From NCBI RefSeq assembly GCF_003130795.1, contig NZ_CP029352.1, positions 547,001 through 611,000 of the forward strand: a stretch of DNA of 64,000 bases. Direction: 5' to 3'. Numbering within the stretch: position 1 is the first letter of the stretch; each line of letters begins with the position of its first letter. The notes beneath the pieces were generated by a model. The model was not told where the DNA came from. It did no database searches and saw nothing but the letters and a program-made list of their open reading frames with translations. Shown one piece after another: positions 20,888-31,907 of this stretch. Source of the stretch: Azospirillum thermophilum (lineage in GTDB: Bacteria > Pseudomonadota > Alphaproteobacteria > Azospirillales > Azospirillaceae). The position numbers were made by a program, and so were the translations under genes.

Positions 20888-22246
20888 TCACCATCCGGGG
20901 GCGAGCAGGCGGACGGCGACCTGTTTGGTGTACGGGCTGACGGCGAAATACTCGAAGCGCGCCCCGGTCTCCGCGGCGAACTCGTGGAAGGCGCGGAACT
21001 CGTCCTCGCGCCAGCTCCGGTTTCCGATGAACTCGTCGAAGACCAGGATGGAGCCGGGGACGAGGCGGCCGGCGAGCGCCGTCAGCACGGTGCGCGCCGA
21101 GGAGTAGAGGTCGCTGTCGATGTTGACGAAGCGCACCGGCTCCGGGTGGGCGGCCATGAAGCCGGGCAGCGTGTCCTCGAACCAGCCGACATGCAGCCGG
21201 GCGTTCGGCCGTACCGGCGGAAGCTGCTTCCCGGTGGTCAGCGCCCCGCGGGCGGTGTTCACCCAGCCCTCCGGCAGTCCTTCGAACGAATCGAAGCCGT
21301 GCACCGTCTGGCCGGCCGCCCCCGCGATGTGGTCCAGCGAGGTGCCGCGCCGCACGCCGAACTCCAGCACCAGACCGGGGACCGTCGCCTGCGCCAGCGC
21401 GTGGCGCAGCAGGCTGGCGCTGCTGCCGAACAGCCGGAAGCCGGGGGCGAGCTGCGGCCGCAGCGCCGCCGCCCCGTCCGGCAGGGGGCGCCGCTTCGGG
21501 TTGGGGCCGACATGGGCGCCGTCGACCGCGCGGGCCTCCTCTTCGCGGCCGAGCAGCAGCAGGTAGGCGCAGACGAATCCCCAGTATTTGCCGGCCGCCC
21601 CGCCGCAGCGGGTCGCCCGGTCCAGCCGCCGCAAGGCCTCGTCCGGCCCCTCCTCCTCCAGCGCCAGGGCATGGGTGCCGAACCAGGCGGCGGCATGCTC
21701 CGGATCATGGGCCAGCAGGGCGCGGAACGCGGCGAGGGCCTGCGCGCGGTTGCCGAGCCCGGCATGGCTCATCGCCAGTTCGTACAGAAGGTCCGGGAGG
21801 GAGGCCGGCCCCCGCTCCCCTCCCGCCAGCGCCCCTCCCGTCAGCGCCTCTCCCGCCAGGGCCGCCGCCTCGCCATAGCGGGCGTCGCGGCGCCAGGCGC
21901 CGGCCAGCGCCGCGCGCAGTCCGGGATAGTCGGGATCGACCGCAGCCGCCCGCTCCAGCCAGCGCGACGCGGTGAAGGGATGGTTGGCCGCCTGGTGCGC
22001 GAGGCCGGCCTGGACCAGCGCCTCCGGCCCGGCCGGCTGCTGCGCCAGCGCGAGCCGCAGGTGGCGCAGGGCCCGGCCGGGATCGCGCCGGCCGAGATGG
22101 GCGGCGGCGGCCGTGACATGGCCGCCGACGTCGAGGTGCGGCACCCCGGCGAGCAGCCGCAGGGCCGCCTTGAACCGCCGCGACTCGACCAGCGCGCGCG
22201 CCAGGGCGGAATCGCCGCCGGCGGTCCTCTCCTCCGAGTCGGCCAC
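20888..22246 (-). CDS. TPR-like protein with C-terminal TylF/macrocin-type O-methyltransferase domain
   Basis: 452-aa two-part protein. Residues 1-230 are Ala/Leu-rich helical repeats of TPR type (for example LVQAGLAHQAANHPFTASRW and LAFRALLAHDPEHAAAWFGT-like units). The C-terminal part has SAM-methyltransferase features of the TylF family: GLVLEFGVRRGTSLDHIAG, VHGFDSFEGLPEGW, VRFVNIDSDLYSSARTVL and GSILVFDEFIGNRSWREDE. Residues near 135-150 contain an Ala/Gly-rich repeat encoded by a small imperfect DNA repeat (21825-21865). The substrate is unknown, possibly a glycan or lipid. It starts 2 bp after the pmtA-like gene and is probably co-transcribed with it. Confidence 0.82.
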   Translation of the reverse strand: MADSEERTAGGDSALARALVESRRFKAALRLLAGVPHLDVGGHVTAAAAHLGRRDPGRALRHLRLALAQQPAGPEALVQAGLAHQAANHPFTASRWLERAAAVDPDYPGLRAALAGAWRRDARYGEAAALAGEALTGGALAGGERGPASLPDLLYELAMSHAGLGNRAQALAAFRALLAHDPEHAAAWFGTHALALEEEGPDEALRRLDRATRCGGAAGKYWGFVCAYLLLLGREEEARAVDGAHVGPNPKRRPLPDGAAALRPQLAPGFRLFGSSASLLRHALAQATVPGLVLEFGVRRGTSLDHIAGAAGQTVHGFDSFEGLPEGWVNTARGALTTGKQLPPVRPNARLHVGWFEDTLPGFMAAHPEPVRFVNIDSDLYSSARTVLTALAGRLVPGSILVFDEFIGNRSWREDEFRAFHEFAAETGARFEYFAVSPYTKQVAVRLLAPGW

Positions 22247-22248
22247 CG

Positions 22249-22824
22249 TCAGGGCAGGCGCCGGAAGGTCCAGACGGACGCGGGCGGCAGGTTGCGGGCG
22301 ATCCAGCTATGGCGGCGCGGCCGCAGCCGCAGGCGGCGGATCAGCTCCGGATTGATCGGCGCGAAGGGGCCGTAGGTGAACTGGACGAAGACCCCGTCGG
22401 GCTTGAGCACGGAGAAGACGCCGCGCACCACCCGCGCCTGCACCGGAAGCGGCATGGCGATCAGCGGCAGGCCGGAGACGACGGCGTCGCAGCCGTCCCA
22501 TCCCTGGTCGCGCAGGATGCGGGCGATCCGCGTCGCATCGCCGTTGACCACCGTGGTTTCGGGATGAAGCGTCGACAGATGGTCGACGAAGGCGTTGTCC
22601 AGCTCGATCAGCAGCAGGTTTTCCGGGGCGACCCCCTGGTCCAGCAGGGCCGCCGTCACCGGGCCGGTTCCGGGGCCGAGTTCCACCACCCGGCGCTGCG
22701 GGGCGCAGCCCGCCGCCCTGGCCATGGCGCGGCACAGTTCCGGGCCGCTTGGCGTTACCGAGGCCACTTTCAACGGAGAGCGAATCCAGCGTTCGACGAA
22801 AAGCCTGCGCTCAGCGAGTGTCAT
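22249..22824 (-). CDS. pmtA: PmtA-like phospholipid N-methyltransferase
   Basis: 191-aa SAM-dependent methyltransferase similar to Rhodobacter-type phosphatidylethanolamine N-methyltransferases, which make phosphatidylcholine at the cytoplasmic membrane face. The N-terminal FVERWIRSPLKVASVTPSG and the SAM motif VVELGPGTGPVTAALLDQG are characteristic, followed by the DNAFVDHL and GDATRI loops and AVVSGLPLIAMPLPVQ. Length fits the family. It could also be a related methyltransferase with another substrate. A 284-bp non-coding gap separates it from the divergent chemoreceptor gene, with AT-rich DNA at 22985-23050. Confidence 0.72.
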   Translation of the reverse strand: MTLAERRLFVERWIRSPLKVASVTPSGPELCRAMARAAGCAPQRRVVELGPGTGPVTAALLDQGVAPENLLLIELDNAFVDHLSTLHPETTVVNGDATRIARILRDQGWDGCDAVVSGLPLIAMPLPVQARVVRGVFSVLKPDGVFVQFTYGPFAPINPELIRRLRLRPRRHSWIARNLPPASVWTFRRLP

Positions 22825-23108
22825 CGACTGAATACCTCCGACGATCCGGCTGCCCCCGTCGAGCGCCCGATCGGGATCGGCGCTCTCATCCGGCTCAACC
22901 CTGTTCTACTGGGATGCGTTGCGTCGCGCCAGCCCGTTGGAGCCCGCCATCGCGCCGGAAGGCAAATTCGCGTGTCGGAACTATCGTTTGAGATATTAAC
23001 TGTTGACGTAACAATTTATCGGTATGGTATGCGGAAGATTGCATTCGTAACCCGCCCATAATCAACCGGAACCAACCGGCGGCGGGCCTCGGGGGGAGAA
23101 ACGACGGT

Positions 23109-25259
23109 ATGAAAGGTCTGCTTCTGCGGCACAAGATTCCCGGTATGGTGGCGGCGTCCGCCGTGCTGACCGCGCTGCTGCTCGGCAGCTTCGCCTATCT
23201 GACGGCCTCGGACCGGCTGCGCGACGCGGCCCAGGACAAGCTGGTGGCGCTCGCCAACGCGCGGGAGGCGAGCGTGCGCTCCTACATCGAGGGGCTGGAG
23301 GGCGACGTGGTCCTCACCGCCAACACGCGCTCGCTGCGCGACGCGGTGGTGGCGCTGAACAACGGCTGGCGGATCGAGGCCGACCGCGGCGATCCCACCA
23401 CGCTGCTGCGCAAGCGCTACGTGGAGGGCAATCCCCATCCGCCGGCCGAGCGCCACAAGCTGGAGAAGTCGGACGGCAACACCATGTACGACATGGCCCA
23501 CCTGCGGGTGCATGGCGGGATGCAGGACCTGATGCTGCGCCGCGGCCTGGCCGACGTGCTGGTGATGGCGCCGACCGGCACGCTGCTCTACACCGCCGCC
23601 AAGGGCGACGATTTCGGCATCCAGGCGGTGGACGGCCCGCTCGCAGCCCTGCTGGAGGACATCAAGCGCGATCCCCGGCCGGGACAGGCGCGCATGCTGG
23701 ACTTCACCGCCTACAAGGCGGCGGCGGGCGCCCCCTCGGCCTTCATCGCCAGCCCGGTGACGCTGCAGCAGCCGGACGGCGGCGTGCAACTGCTGGCGGT
23801 CCTGGTCTTCCGGCTGCGTGCCGACGGGCTGGACCGCATCCTGCGGACCACCGACGGCATGGGCGATACGGGGGACACCTATCTTCTCGGCATGGACGGC
23901 CGGCTGCGCAGCACGCCGCGCTTCGCCACCGGTTCCGCCGTGCTGAAGGGCTACGAGGGCGGTGCGGCGACCGCCGTCGCCACCGCCCCCGGCCGCACCG
24001 GCGTGGTCGAGGCGCGCAACGAACGCGGCACGGCGCAGGCGCTGGTCGCCTTCCGCCCGGTGTCGCACGGCACGCTGCAATGGCTGGTCCTGGCCGAGGC
24101 GTCGGTGGACGAGGTGCTGGCCCCGGTCGCCGCCATGCGCAACCGGATGATCGGGGCGGGCGCCCTGCTGCTGGCGGTGATCTGTCTCGGCGGGGTGCTC
24201 TTCGCCCGCGGCATCGTCCGGCCGCTGACCGACATGAGCGTCGCCATGCAGCGGCTGGCCGACGGCGAGCGGACGCTGGACATCCCGGCGCGCGAGCGCA
24301 GCGACGAGATCGGCCGCATGGCCGCCGCCATGCAGGTGTTCAAGGAGGCGCTGATCCGTGCCGACGCCCTGCATGCCGAGCAGCAGCGCGTCCAGTCCCT
24401 GCGCGAGGAGCGCTCGCGCCACCTCGACCGGCTGATGGAGGGCTTCGACGAGCGGGTCGGCGGCATCGTGCGGGCGGTGGCGCAGGCGGCCGGCGGCCTG
24501 GAATCGACCGCCCGCGGCATGAGCGACGGCGCCGACAGGACCCTGCACGAGGCGACCAGCGTCGCCATCGCCGCCGACCAGACCGCCGCCAACGTCGGCA
24601 CGGTGGCGACCGCCGCCAACCAGCTCCGCGCCTCGATCGGCGACATCGGGCGCCATATCGGCGAATCGCGGAAGATCACCGACGCCGCCATCACCGCCGC
24701 CGCCCAGGCCGGCGACACGATGCGGGTGGTGGTCGACACGGCCGGCCGGATCGGCGCGGTCGTCCAGCTCATCCACGACATCGCGGCGCAGACCAACCTG
24801 CTGGCGCTGAACGCCACCATCGAGGCGGCGCGGGCCGGCGAGGCCGGCAAGGGCTTCGCCGTGGTGGCGAGCGAGGTGAAGAGCCTCGCCAACCAGACGG
24901 GCAAGGCGACCGAGGAGATCTCCAGCCAGATCGCCACCATGCAGTCGGTCACCGACGGCGCGGCCTCCGCCATCGGGCAGATCATCACGGTGATCGAGGA
25001 CATGGGCCGGATCTCCGGCGTCGTCTCCCAGGCGATCGAGGAGCAGGGGCAGGCGACCAGCGAGATCGCCAGCAACGCGCAGCAGGCCGCGCAGGCCACC
25101 CATTCGGTCACCAGCATCATCGACGGCGTCGCCCGCGCGGCCGATTCGACCAAGACCGTGGCAAATGAAGTTCTCGTCTCGTCGCAGGATCTGACGAGGC
25201 AGGCCGGGCATCTGCGCAGCGAGATCGAACAGTTCCTGTCGGAGATCAAGGCGGCATGA
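23109..25259 (+). CDS. Methyl-accepting chemotaxis protein with large periplasmic sensor
   Basis: 716-aa chemoreceptor. TM1 is near residues 12-31, a periplasmic domain of about 310 residues follows (dCache-like size, containing [20 protein letters not shown]), TM2 is near 348-370, then HAMP ([20 protein letters not shown]) and a signalling domain whose tip reads [21 protein letters not shown] and [20 protein letters not shown]. It starts the Che3/Wsp-like cluster and would be its first input. The start ATG at 23109 follows GGGGGGAGAAACG. Confidence 0.92.
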   Translation: MKGLLLRHKIPGMVAASAVLTALLLGSFAYLTASDRLRDAAQDKLVALANAREASVRSYIEGLEGDVVLTANTRSLRDAVVALNNGWRIEADRGDPTTLLRKRYVEGNPHPPAERHKLEKSDGNTMYDMAHLRVHGGMQDLMLRRGLADVLVMAPTGTLLYTAAKGDDFGIQAVDGPLAALLEDIKRDPRPGQARMLDFTAYKAAAGAPSAFIASPVTLQQPDGGVQLLAVLVFRLRADGLDRILRTTDGMGDTGDTYLLGMDGRLRSTPRFATGSAVLKGYEGGAATAVATAPGRTGVVEARNERGTAQALVAFRPVSHGTLQWLVLAEASVDEVLAPVAAMRNRMIGAGALLLAVICLGGVLFARGIVRPLTDMSVAMQRLADGERTLDIPARERSDEIGRMAAAMQVFKEALIRADALHAEQQRVQSLREERSRHLDRLMEGFDERVGGIVRAVAQAAGGLESTARGMSDGADRTLHEATSVAIAADQTAANVGTVATAANQLRASIGDIGRHIGESRKITDAAITAAAQAGDTMRVVVDTAGRIGAVVQLIHDIAAQTNLLALNATIEAARAGEAGKGFAVVASEVKSLANQTGKATEEISSQIATMQSVTDGAASAIGQIITVIEDMGRISGVVSQAIEEQGQATSEIASNAQQAAQATHSVTSIIDGVARAADSTKTVANEVLVSSQDLTRQAGHLRSEIEQFLSEIKAA

Positions 25260-25370
25260 CTATACGAAGGTCGGTGAAGTCATAGGACCAATCGCCGGCA
25301 ACCATTGGGGTATTTCCCGCCGTGACGCGGATGCGGCATCTTGCCCGTGATTCTCAGGGTCGCCTCAAGG

Positions 25371-25919
25371 ATGCCGCAGTCCCGCATGATCGATGCGCCC
25401 CCGCCATCGACGACCAGCCATGTCGTCTTCTCCATCGCCGGCGACCGGCTGGCGCTGCCGGTCGGGGCGGTGCGGCGGTTCCTGCCGCTGCCGCGGCTCG
25501 ACCGGCTGCCGACCGCGCCGGCGCCGGTGGAGGGCATCTTCGTCTATCACGGCACGGTGGTGCCGGTGCTGAGGCTCGCGGCGATCCTCGGCCTGCCGGT
25601 GCGCGACGTCGGTCTCTATGCCCCGCTTCTCCTGGTCGAGCGGGCCGAGGGCCGGGCCGAGGGGCGGGCGGAGGGGATGCTGGCGCTGCTCGCCGGGCGG
25701 GTGCACGGGGTGGTGCCGGTCGCGCCGGAGGATCTGCTGCCGGCCGACCCGGCCCTGTCCTTCAACGGCTGCGCGGTCGGAGCCTTCCGCGACGCGCTCG
25801 GCACCGTCGCCGTGCTGTCGCCCGGCCGGCTGCTGACCGAGACGGAGACGAGCCTGCTCGACGCCTTCCGTGCGGCGGAGGAACGGCGCCTGTCGGGCTG
25901 GAGCGCGACGACGCCGTGA
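25371..25919 (+). CDS. CheW-like coupling protein (first)
   Basis: 182-aa CheW-domain protein. HVVFSIAGDRLALPVGAVRR, VEGIFVYHGTVVPVLRLAAI and LLLVERAEG give the CheW beta-barrel order, and a small EGRAEGRAEG repeat lies near residue 96. I chose the ATG at 25371 with AGGGT upstream. An in-frame ATG at 25386 is possible. Its TGA overlaps the cheR GTG (GTGA), so the two are coupled. In Wsp nomenclature this corresponds to WspB. Confidence 0.82.
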   Translation: MPQSRMIDAPPPSTTSHVVFSIAGDRLALPVGAVRRFLPLPRLDRLPTAPAPVEGIFVYHGTVVPVLRLAAILGLPVRDVGLYAPLLLVERAEGRAEGRAEGMLALLAGRVHGVVPVAPEDLLPADPALSFNGCAVGAFRDALGTVAVLSPGRLLTETETSLLDAFRAAEERRLSGWSATTP

Positions 25920-27312
25920 CCCTCATCGACAGCATCCGGCATGACCCCGCCTTTCCGCGGGTCAAGGCGATGGTCATCGGCGCCACCGGCCTCGCCTATT
26001 ACGCCGACAAGGACGCCGCCTTCGCCGAACGGATCGCGCGGCGGCTGCCGCAGTTCCAGCAGGCCAGCCTTCCGCATGGGGGGCCGAAGCCGACGCTCGG
26101 CGACTATCTCGGGCGGCTGGAGGAGGAGGGGCCGGCCGGCAGCGAGTTCCAGGCCCTGATCAACGAGCTGACGGTCGGCGAGACCTTCTTCTTCCGCTAC
26201 ATCGAACAGTTCGAGGCGCTGTGCGCCGTCGCCATCCCGAATGCCTGCGCCGGAACCAGTCGTCGCGGCTACTGCGGATCTGGAGTGCCGGCTGCTCCAT
26301 CGGGCCGGAGGCCTATACGCTGGAGATCCTGCTGCGCCGGACCTTCGCCGAGCAGCTCGCCGGCTGGCAGGTCCACATCCTGGGCACCGACATCAACGGC
26401 GCCTTCATCGAGCAGGCGCGCCGCGCCACCTACGGCGACTGGGCGCTGCGCGGGCTGTCGCCAGACATCCAGGAGGCCGCCTTCGACCACCGGGGCAAGC
26501 AGTGGACGGTGAAGCCGGAGTTCCGCCAGTGGACCAGCTTCATGGTCTTCAATCTGGTGGACGGCGCCATCCCCTCCTACCCGCGGGGGATCGGGCATTT
26601 CGACATCATCCTGTGCCGCAACGTCATGATCTATTTCGACGAGGCGACGAGGCGCCGGCTGCTGGGCGACCTGCACGCGGCGCTGAACGACGGCGGCTGG
26701 CTGGTGGTGGGCCATGCCGAGGCGGGGCCGCAACTGAACGAGCTGTTCTCCCCGGTGCCCGTGCCGGGGGCCACGCTGTACCGCAGGCAGCTCCGGCCGG
26801 CGCCGCCGCAACCGGCCGTGCCGCCGCCGCCGAGGCCGCCGCGGTTCGTGAGGCCGGCGGCGCCCGCTCCCGCCGCGGCCTCCACCGCCGCTCCCGCGCC
26901 GGCTCCACCGCCGGCGAAGCCCGCGGCGCGCAAGGCCCCCCGGCGCGACGACGAGGGGGGGCGCGGCTCCGCCCTCGAAGCGGCGCTGGCGGAGGTGGAG
27001 CGCAGCCGGATGGATCCGGCGGCGCATTACCGGCTGGGGCTGCTGGAGGAGGATCTGGGGGTCGGCGATCCGGTGGCGGCCTTCAAGCGGGCGCTCTACC
27101 TCGACCCCGGCTTCGTGCTGGCCGACTATCACCTGGCGCTCGCCTACTGGCGGCGCGGCAAGCTCGCGGCGGCGCAGCGCCATTTCCGCAACGCCCGCGA
27201 CGCCATGGCCGGCCGGTCCGACGACGATCCGGTGGCCGAGGGCGGCGGCCTGACGGTGCGCGAACTGCACGGCATGGTCGAGCTGTGGCTGTCGGGCGAG
27301 GAGGCGTCATGA
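25916..27312 (+). pseudogene. cheR: CheR-type methyltransferase with C-terminal TPR, frameshifted near 26239
   Basis: The N-terminal CheR domain (IDSIRHDPAFPRVKAMVIGA through ELTVGETFFFRYIEQFEAL) reads in one frame to about 26239. The remainder (ECLRRNQSSRLLRIWSAGCS, ILGTDINGAFIEQARRATYG, DIILCRNVMIYFDEATRRRL) continues one frame back. Adding one base in CCCGAA (as CCCGGAA) restores a 465-aa protein: CheR methyltransferase, a Pro/Ala-rich linker near 290-340, and TPR repeats at the C-terminus. The product would methylate the receptors of this cluster. The start is a GTG overlapping the CheW stop. Probably an assembly error rather than a true pseudogene (see findings). Confidence 0.85.
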
Positions 27313-27914
27313 GCGGCGGCCACGAACGCCGTCCGGTGGACTGGGGGGCGGTGCGCGCCCGGCTCGCCCGGCAGAACGCGGCGCTGGAGGACATCTTCTC
27401 CGGCCGCGGGCGCTGGGCCGACGCCGTGCTCGACCGGCGGGCGGCGGAACTGGCCGTGCCGCCGCAGATGACGCGCATCTCGCGCACCGCGGTGCTGATC
27501 GCCCGCGGGGCGGAGATGCGCTATGCGCTGGCGCTGCGCCACCTCGCCCACATCGTGCCGCTGCCCCGGCTCGCCCGCGTTCCCGGCGCGCCGCCGGCCG
27601 TGCTGGGGGTGATCGCCACCGGCGGGCGGGTGATGCGGCTGTTCGACCTCGACCGGCTGTGCGGCGGCGGGGCGGCCGACGGGACGGCGGCCGGCGACGG
27701 CTACGCCGTCGTGCTGCGCACCGGCGACCGGCGGCCGGCGGCGCTGCGGCTGGCGACGGTGGAACGGGTGGAGGAACTCGACCTGTCCACCTTCGCCGAA
27801 GCTCCACCGGAGCCGGACCAGAGGGCGGAGCAGAGCTATGTCCGCGGGCTGACCGCGGAGCGGGTGGCGATCCTCGACATGGCGGCGATCCTCGACGCCG
27901 TCACGGCGGCCTGA
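27309..27914 (+). CDS. CheW-like coupling protein (second)
   Basis: 201-aa CheW-domain protein with an N-terminal helical extension (AVRARLARQNAALEDIFSGR). The CheW core covers TAVLIARGAEMRYALALRHL, VLGVIATGGRVMRLFDLDRL and YAVVLRTGDRRPAALRLATV. The ATG overlaps the cheR stop (ATGA). A second CheW with an N-terminal extension after the TPR-CheR is the WspC-WspD order. It should link a receptor to the CheA hybrid downstream. Confidence 0.85.
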   Translation: MSGGHERRPVDWGAVRARLARQNAALEDIFSGRGRWADAVLDRRAAELAVPPQMTRISRTAVLIARGAEMRYALALRHLAHIVPLPRLARVPGAPPAVLGVIATGGRVMRLFDLDRLCGGGAADGTAAGDGYAVVLRTGDRRPAALRLATVERVEELDLSTFAEAPPEPDQRAEQSYVRGLTAERVAILDMAAILDAVTAA

Positions 27915-27941
27915 CGGGCCTTAGGACTGGAGACCGAGAGA

Positions 27942-29618
27942 ATGAACCTGAGAGTCGCGCACAAGCTGGTCCTGGGCTTCGGGGTGGTGTGCGTCCTGTC
28001 GGCGCTGCTGGCCCTGTTCCAGATGGCGCGCTTTTCCGATGCGCTGACCGTCATCATGGCGGTGTCGAAGTACGACACCGACGCCGCCGACATGGTGACC
28101 CGCGTGGTCGGCTATCAGGCGGACCTGCGCAGCACGCGCGAGACCGCGGTGAACACGGCCTCGCTGGCCGCCGCCGAGGGGCGCACCGTCGACATCGCCC
28201 AGTACCGCCAGCATTACGAGGAGACCGGCGTGCGCATGCGCGACACGCTGGGGCGGCTGCGCGCCATGATCGCGGAGCGTCAGGCGATGGCCGTCACCGA
28301 CAGCCGGCGGCGCGGCTGGACCGAGCTGGATGCCGCGGTCGCCGAGATGACGCGTGCCATCGCCAATGTCGGCGAGGAGGCGCGGATGATCTACACGATG
28401 CTGGAGCGTGGGCAGATCGCCGAGGCGCTGCAGCACCGCGCCCGCGCCGACGACCTGCGCAAGGTGATGGAGGACCGCGTCGAGCAGGCCCAGAAGGCGA
28501 TCGAGCGGCTGACCGCCGCCGGCCGCGAGGACATCCGCTCGATCTACGACACGGCGATCCAGTCCTCGATCGTGGCGCTGGTCATGGTGTTCCTGGTCGC
28601 GGTGTTCGTGATCTGGCTGATCGGCAGCTCCATCACCCGCCGGCTGGGTCGGGCGATCGACTTCGTCACCCGGGTCGGCCACGGCGACCTTACCCAGACC
28701 GTCGCCATCTCCGGCAGGGACGAGCTGGCGATCCTCGGCGAGCATCTGAACGAGATGGCCGGCCGGCTGAAGTCGATGGCGCGCACCACCCGCGAGACGG
28801 CGGAGAGCGTGCATGCGGCGACCGCCCAGATCCGCGCCTCCACCCAGCAGCAGTCGGCCAGCGTCGCCGAGCAGCTTGCCGCGGTCGAGCAGACCACCGC
28901 CACCCTGTCGGAGATCACCGAGTCCGGCGCCCAGATCAACCGCCGCGCCCAGGACGTCGCGCACAGCGCCCAGCTCGTCGTGGCCGACAGCCAGTCGGGG
29001 CTGCGGGCGGTGGACGACACCATCCAGGCGATGGACGCGATCCGCGAGCAGGCCGAGGCGGTGGCCGAGAACATCGTGATCCTGTCCGAGCGCACCCAGG
29101 CGATCGGCGAGATCATCGTGACGGTCAACGACATCGCCGAGCGGTCGCACCTGCTGGCGCTGAACGCCGCCATCGAGGCGGCGGCCGCCGGCGAGCACGG
29201 CCGGACCTTCGCCATCGTGGCCGGCGAGATCAAGAGCCTGGCCGACCAGGCGAAGGAGGCGACGGCGCAGGTGCGTTCCAACCTCAGCGAGATCCAGCAC
29301 GGCATCAACGCCTCGGTCATGCTGACGGAAGAGGCGGTCAAGCGCGTCGCCGCCGGCAAGCGCCAGACCGACGCCACCCAGTCCACCATCCGCAACATGG
29401 CGGAGAACATCCAGGAGAGCGTGCAGGCCTTCCAGCAGATCGTCGCCGGCACCAACCAGCAGCAGATCGGGCTGGAGCAGGTCATCCAGGCGCTGCAGAA
29501 CATCCGCGAGGCGAGCAGCCAGACCGCCGCCGGCACCCGCCAGCTCGAAGGGGCGGCGACCAACCTGAACAACCTCGGCCAGGGGCTGGTCGAGGCGGTG
29601 CGGAACTACCAGGTCTGA
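27942..29618 (+). CDS. Methyl-accepting chemotaxis protein, four-helix-bundle sensor
   Basis: 558-aa chemoreceptor with TM1 near residues 10-28, a helical periplasmic domain of about 175 residues, TM2 near 207-230, HAMP (GSSITRRLGRAIDFVTRVGH) and a cytoplasmic signalling domain. The tip reads NDIAERSHLLALNAAIEAA and AGEHGRTFAIVAGEIKSLAD. The usual EAARAGE tip is EAAAAGE, so the conserved arginine is replaced by alanine. This is the second receptor in the cluster, unusual for Wsp (one receptor), closer to Che3-type clusters. It starts 27 bp after the second CheW. Confidence 0.92.
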   Translation: MNLRVAHKLVLGFGVVCVLSALLALFQMARFSDALTVIMAVSKYDTDAADMVTRVVGYQADLRSTRETAVNTASLAAAEGRTVDIAQYRQHYEETGVRMRDTLGRLRAMIAERQAMAVTDSRRRGWTELDAAVAEMTRAIANVGEEARMIYTMLERGQIAEALQHRARADDLRKVMEDRVEQAQKAIERLTAAGREDIRSIYDTAIQSSIVALVMVFLVAVFVIWLIGSSITRRLGRAIDFVTRVGHGDLTQTVAISGRDELAILGEHLNEMAGRLKSMARTTRETAESVHAATAQIRASTQQQSASVAEQLAAVEQTTATLSEITESGAQINRRAQDVAHSAQLVVADSQSGLRAVDDTIQAMDAIREQAEAVAENIVILSERTQAIGEIIVTVNDIAERSHLLALNAAIEAAAAGEHGRTFAIVAGEIKSLADQAKEATAQVRSNLSEIQHGINASVMLTEEAVKRVAAGKRQTDATQSTIRNMAENIQESVQAFQQIVAGTNQQQIGLEQVIQALQNIREASSQTAAGTRQLEGAATNLNNLGQGLVEAVRNYQV

Positions 29619-29634
29619 CGGCCGGGACGCTCCG

Positions 29635-31907
29635 ATGGACATCCGCCAGCGCCTCCTCGCCGCGTTCGAGTTCGAGCACAAGGATCACCTCTCGGCGATC
29701 CGGACGGCCCTGCGCGCGGCGGAGGAGACCGGCGCCCCGCCGGACATCGTCGACATCCACCGCCGCGCCCACAGCCTGAAGGGGGCGGCGCGCGCCGTCG
29801 ACCTGCCGGAGGTCGAGGCGATCGCCCACCGCATGGAGGCCGCCTTCATCGCCGTCCAGCGCGGGGCGGCGGTGCTCGATCCCGACACGGTGGCGGCGGT
29901 GCGGCGGGCGCTCGACGCCATCGAGGACGTGGTCGCCTGGTCCACCCGCGGCGGCGGAGCCGGCGGCACGGGGGCCGGCCCGGACGAGGGCGGCGCGGTT
30001 GAGCTGTCCGGCGTCCTGGCCGACCTCGACCGCATCGCGGCGGTCCGGACGCAGTCCCCGGCGGGCGAGGGCGCTCCGGCGCCGCAGCCCCCGCGGCGGC
30101 GGCTGCCGGGCCGCCGCCCCGGGAGCCGCGCCGGCCGGCGCCGGCCGCGGGCGCCGCCCCGTCGCTCGTCCGCATCGCCGCGCAGGGGCTGGAGCAGCTG
30201 TCGGTCACCGCCGGCGCACTGCTGCCGGAGGTGGAGGCGCAGGCGGCGCTGGGCGAGGAGATGCGGGCGCTGCGCCAGGAATGGCGGGCGCTGGAGCGGG
30301 CATGGCGCCACATGCGGCCGCGGGTCCAGGGGGCGGGGGAGGGTGCCGACGCCATGCGTTCGGCCACCGCGGCGTTCGAACGGCGGCTGCGCGCGCTCGG
30401 GACGGCGCTCGACCATACCCACCGCGGGCACGACCGGCTGGTCTGGTCGATGCGGCGCTGGGGCGGCGGCCTGCAGGAGGACGTGCGGCGGCTGCGCATG
30501 CTGCCGGCGGAAAGCCAGTTCGGCGGGCTCGGCCGGATGATCCGCGACATCAGCCGCAGCCAGGGCAAGGAGGTGGAGGTCGACGTCCGCGGGCTGGAGG
30601 TGGAGGCCGACCGCAGCGTCCTGCAGCGGCTGAAGGACCCCGTGCTGCACATCGCGCGCAACGCGATCAGCCACGGCATCGAGCCGCCGGAGGAGCGGGT
30701 CCTGCGCGGCAAGCGGCCGGCCGCGCGCATCGCCGTCACCGCCGCGGTGGAGGGCGGGCGACTGCGCCTGACCATCGAGGACGACGGCCGCGGCATCGAC
30801 GGCGCCGCCATCGCCCGCCATGCGGCGGAGGAGGGGCTGCTGACGCCAGAGGCGGCGGCGGAGGCGACGCCGGAGCAGCTCGTCGAGCTGCTGTTCCAGC
30901 CGGGCTTCTCCACCGCCGAGCGGACGACCGAGCTGGCCGGCCGCGGCATGGGGCTGGCCATCGCGCGGGCGGAGGTCGAGCGGCTGCAGGGCACCCTGGC
31001 CATCGCCGGGCGCGAGGACGGCCCCGGCGCGGTCGTCACCATCGAGGTGCCGCTCAGCCTGCTGAGCCAGCGCCTGATCTTCGTCGGCATCGAGGACGAG
31101 GTGATGGCGGTCCCCTCGGCCGACGTGGCGCGGCTGCACCGGGTCGCGGCGGAGGAGCTGTTCTCCGGCCTCGGCACCCCGACCGTCCGGCTGGAGGAGG
31201 AGGACGTGCCCGTCACCTCGCTGGCGGCGCTGCTCGGCATGGAGGCGGCGGCCCCGGCCGTCCTGCCCGGCCGGCGCCTGCCGCTGCTGGTGGCGAAGCT
31301 GGCGGGCGGGCGGCGGCTGGCGCTGGCGGTCGACCGCTTCATCGCGACGCGCGAGGCGGTGGTGACCGCCGCCGACGAGATCGGGCTGGACCCGGCGCGC
31401 TATCTCGGCACCGTGCTGCTGGACGACGGGTCGCCCGCCCTGGTGCTGAACGTTCCCCGCCTGGTGCCGGCGCCGGGCGACGGGCTGCCCGCCACCGTCC
31501 GGCGGAGCCCGGAGGCCCCGCGGCCGGTCCCGCACATCCTGGTGGTGGACGACAGCATCACCACCCGTACGCTGGAAAAAAGCATCCTCGAAGCCCATGG
31601 TTATCGGGTGAGCTTGTGCGTCGACGGGCGGGAGGCCCTGGAGCGCCTGACGGAAGCGCAGAGCGGCGAGGGCCCCGGGGTGGATCTCATCATCAGCGAC
31701 GTCGAGATGCCCCGCATGGACGGCTTCGCCCTGCTGCAGGCGGTCAAGGCCGACCCGCGGCTGTCGGAAATCCCGGTCATCCTGGTCACCTCGCGCGCCA
31801 GCGACGAGGACCGCGAGCGCGGCCTGCGGCTGGGGGCCGACGCCTACATCGTCAAGACGCGCTTCGACCAGAACGAGCTTCTGGCCGGCATCCGGCGGCT
31901 GCTATGA
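29635..31907 (+). pseudogene. cheA: CheA-REC hybrid histidine kinase, frameshifted at the C-run 30088-30092
   Basis: The N-terminal Hpt domain (HRRAHSLKGAARAVDLPEVE, phospho-histidine near residue 44) ends in a Pro/Ala linker in one frame. From about 30093 the linker and all later domains continue one frame back. Adding one C to the CCCCC run restores a protein of about 757 aa: Hpt, linker, dimerisation helices, HATPase (HIARNAISHGIEPPEE, DDGRGIDGA, GRGMGLAIARAE), CheW-like domain, and C-terminal receiver (HILVVDDSITTRTLEKSIL, ISDVEMPRMDGF, YIVKTRF). This is the central kinase, WspE/CheA3 type. Its stop overlaps the cheB start (ATGA). The frameshift is likely a sequencing artefact. Confidence 0.87.

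Noticed and set aside
26230..26245. Programmed -1 frameshift in cheR
   Set aside because: No X-XXY-YYZ slippery heptamer at the junction, and four other genes show the same single-base loss. An assembly error is the simpler explanation.
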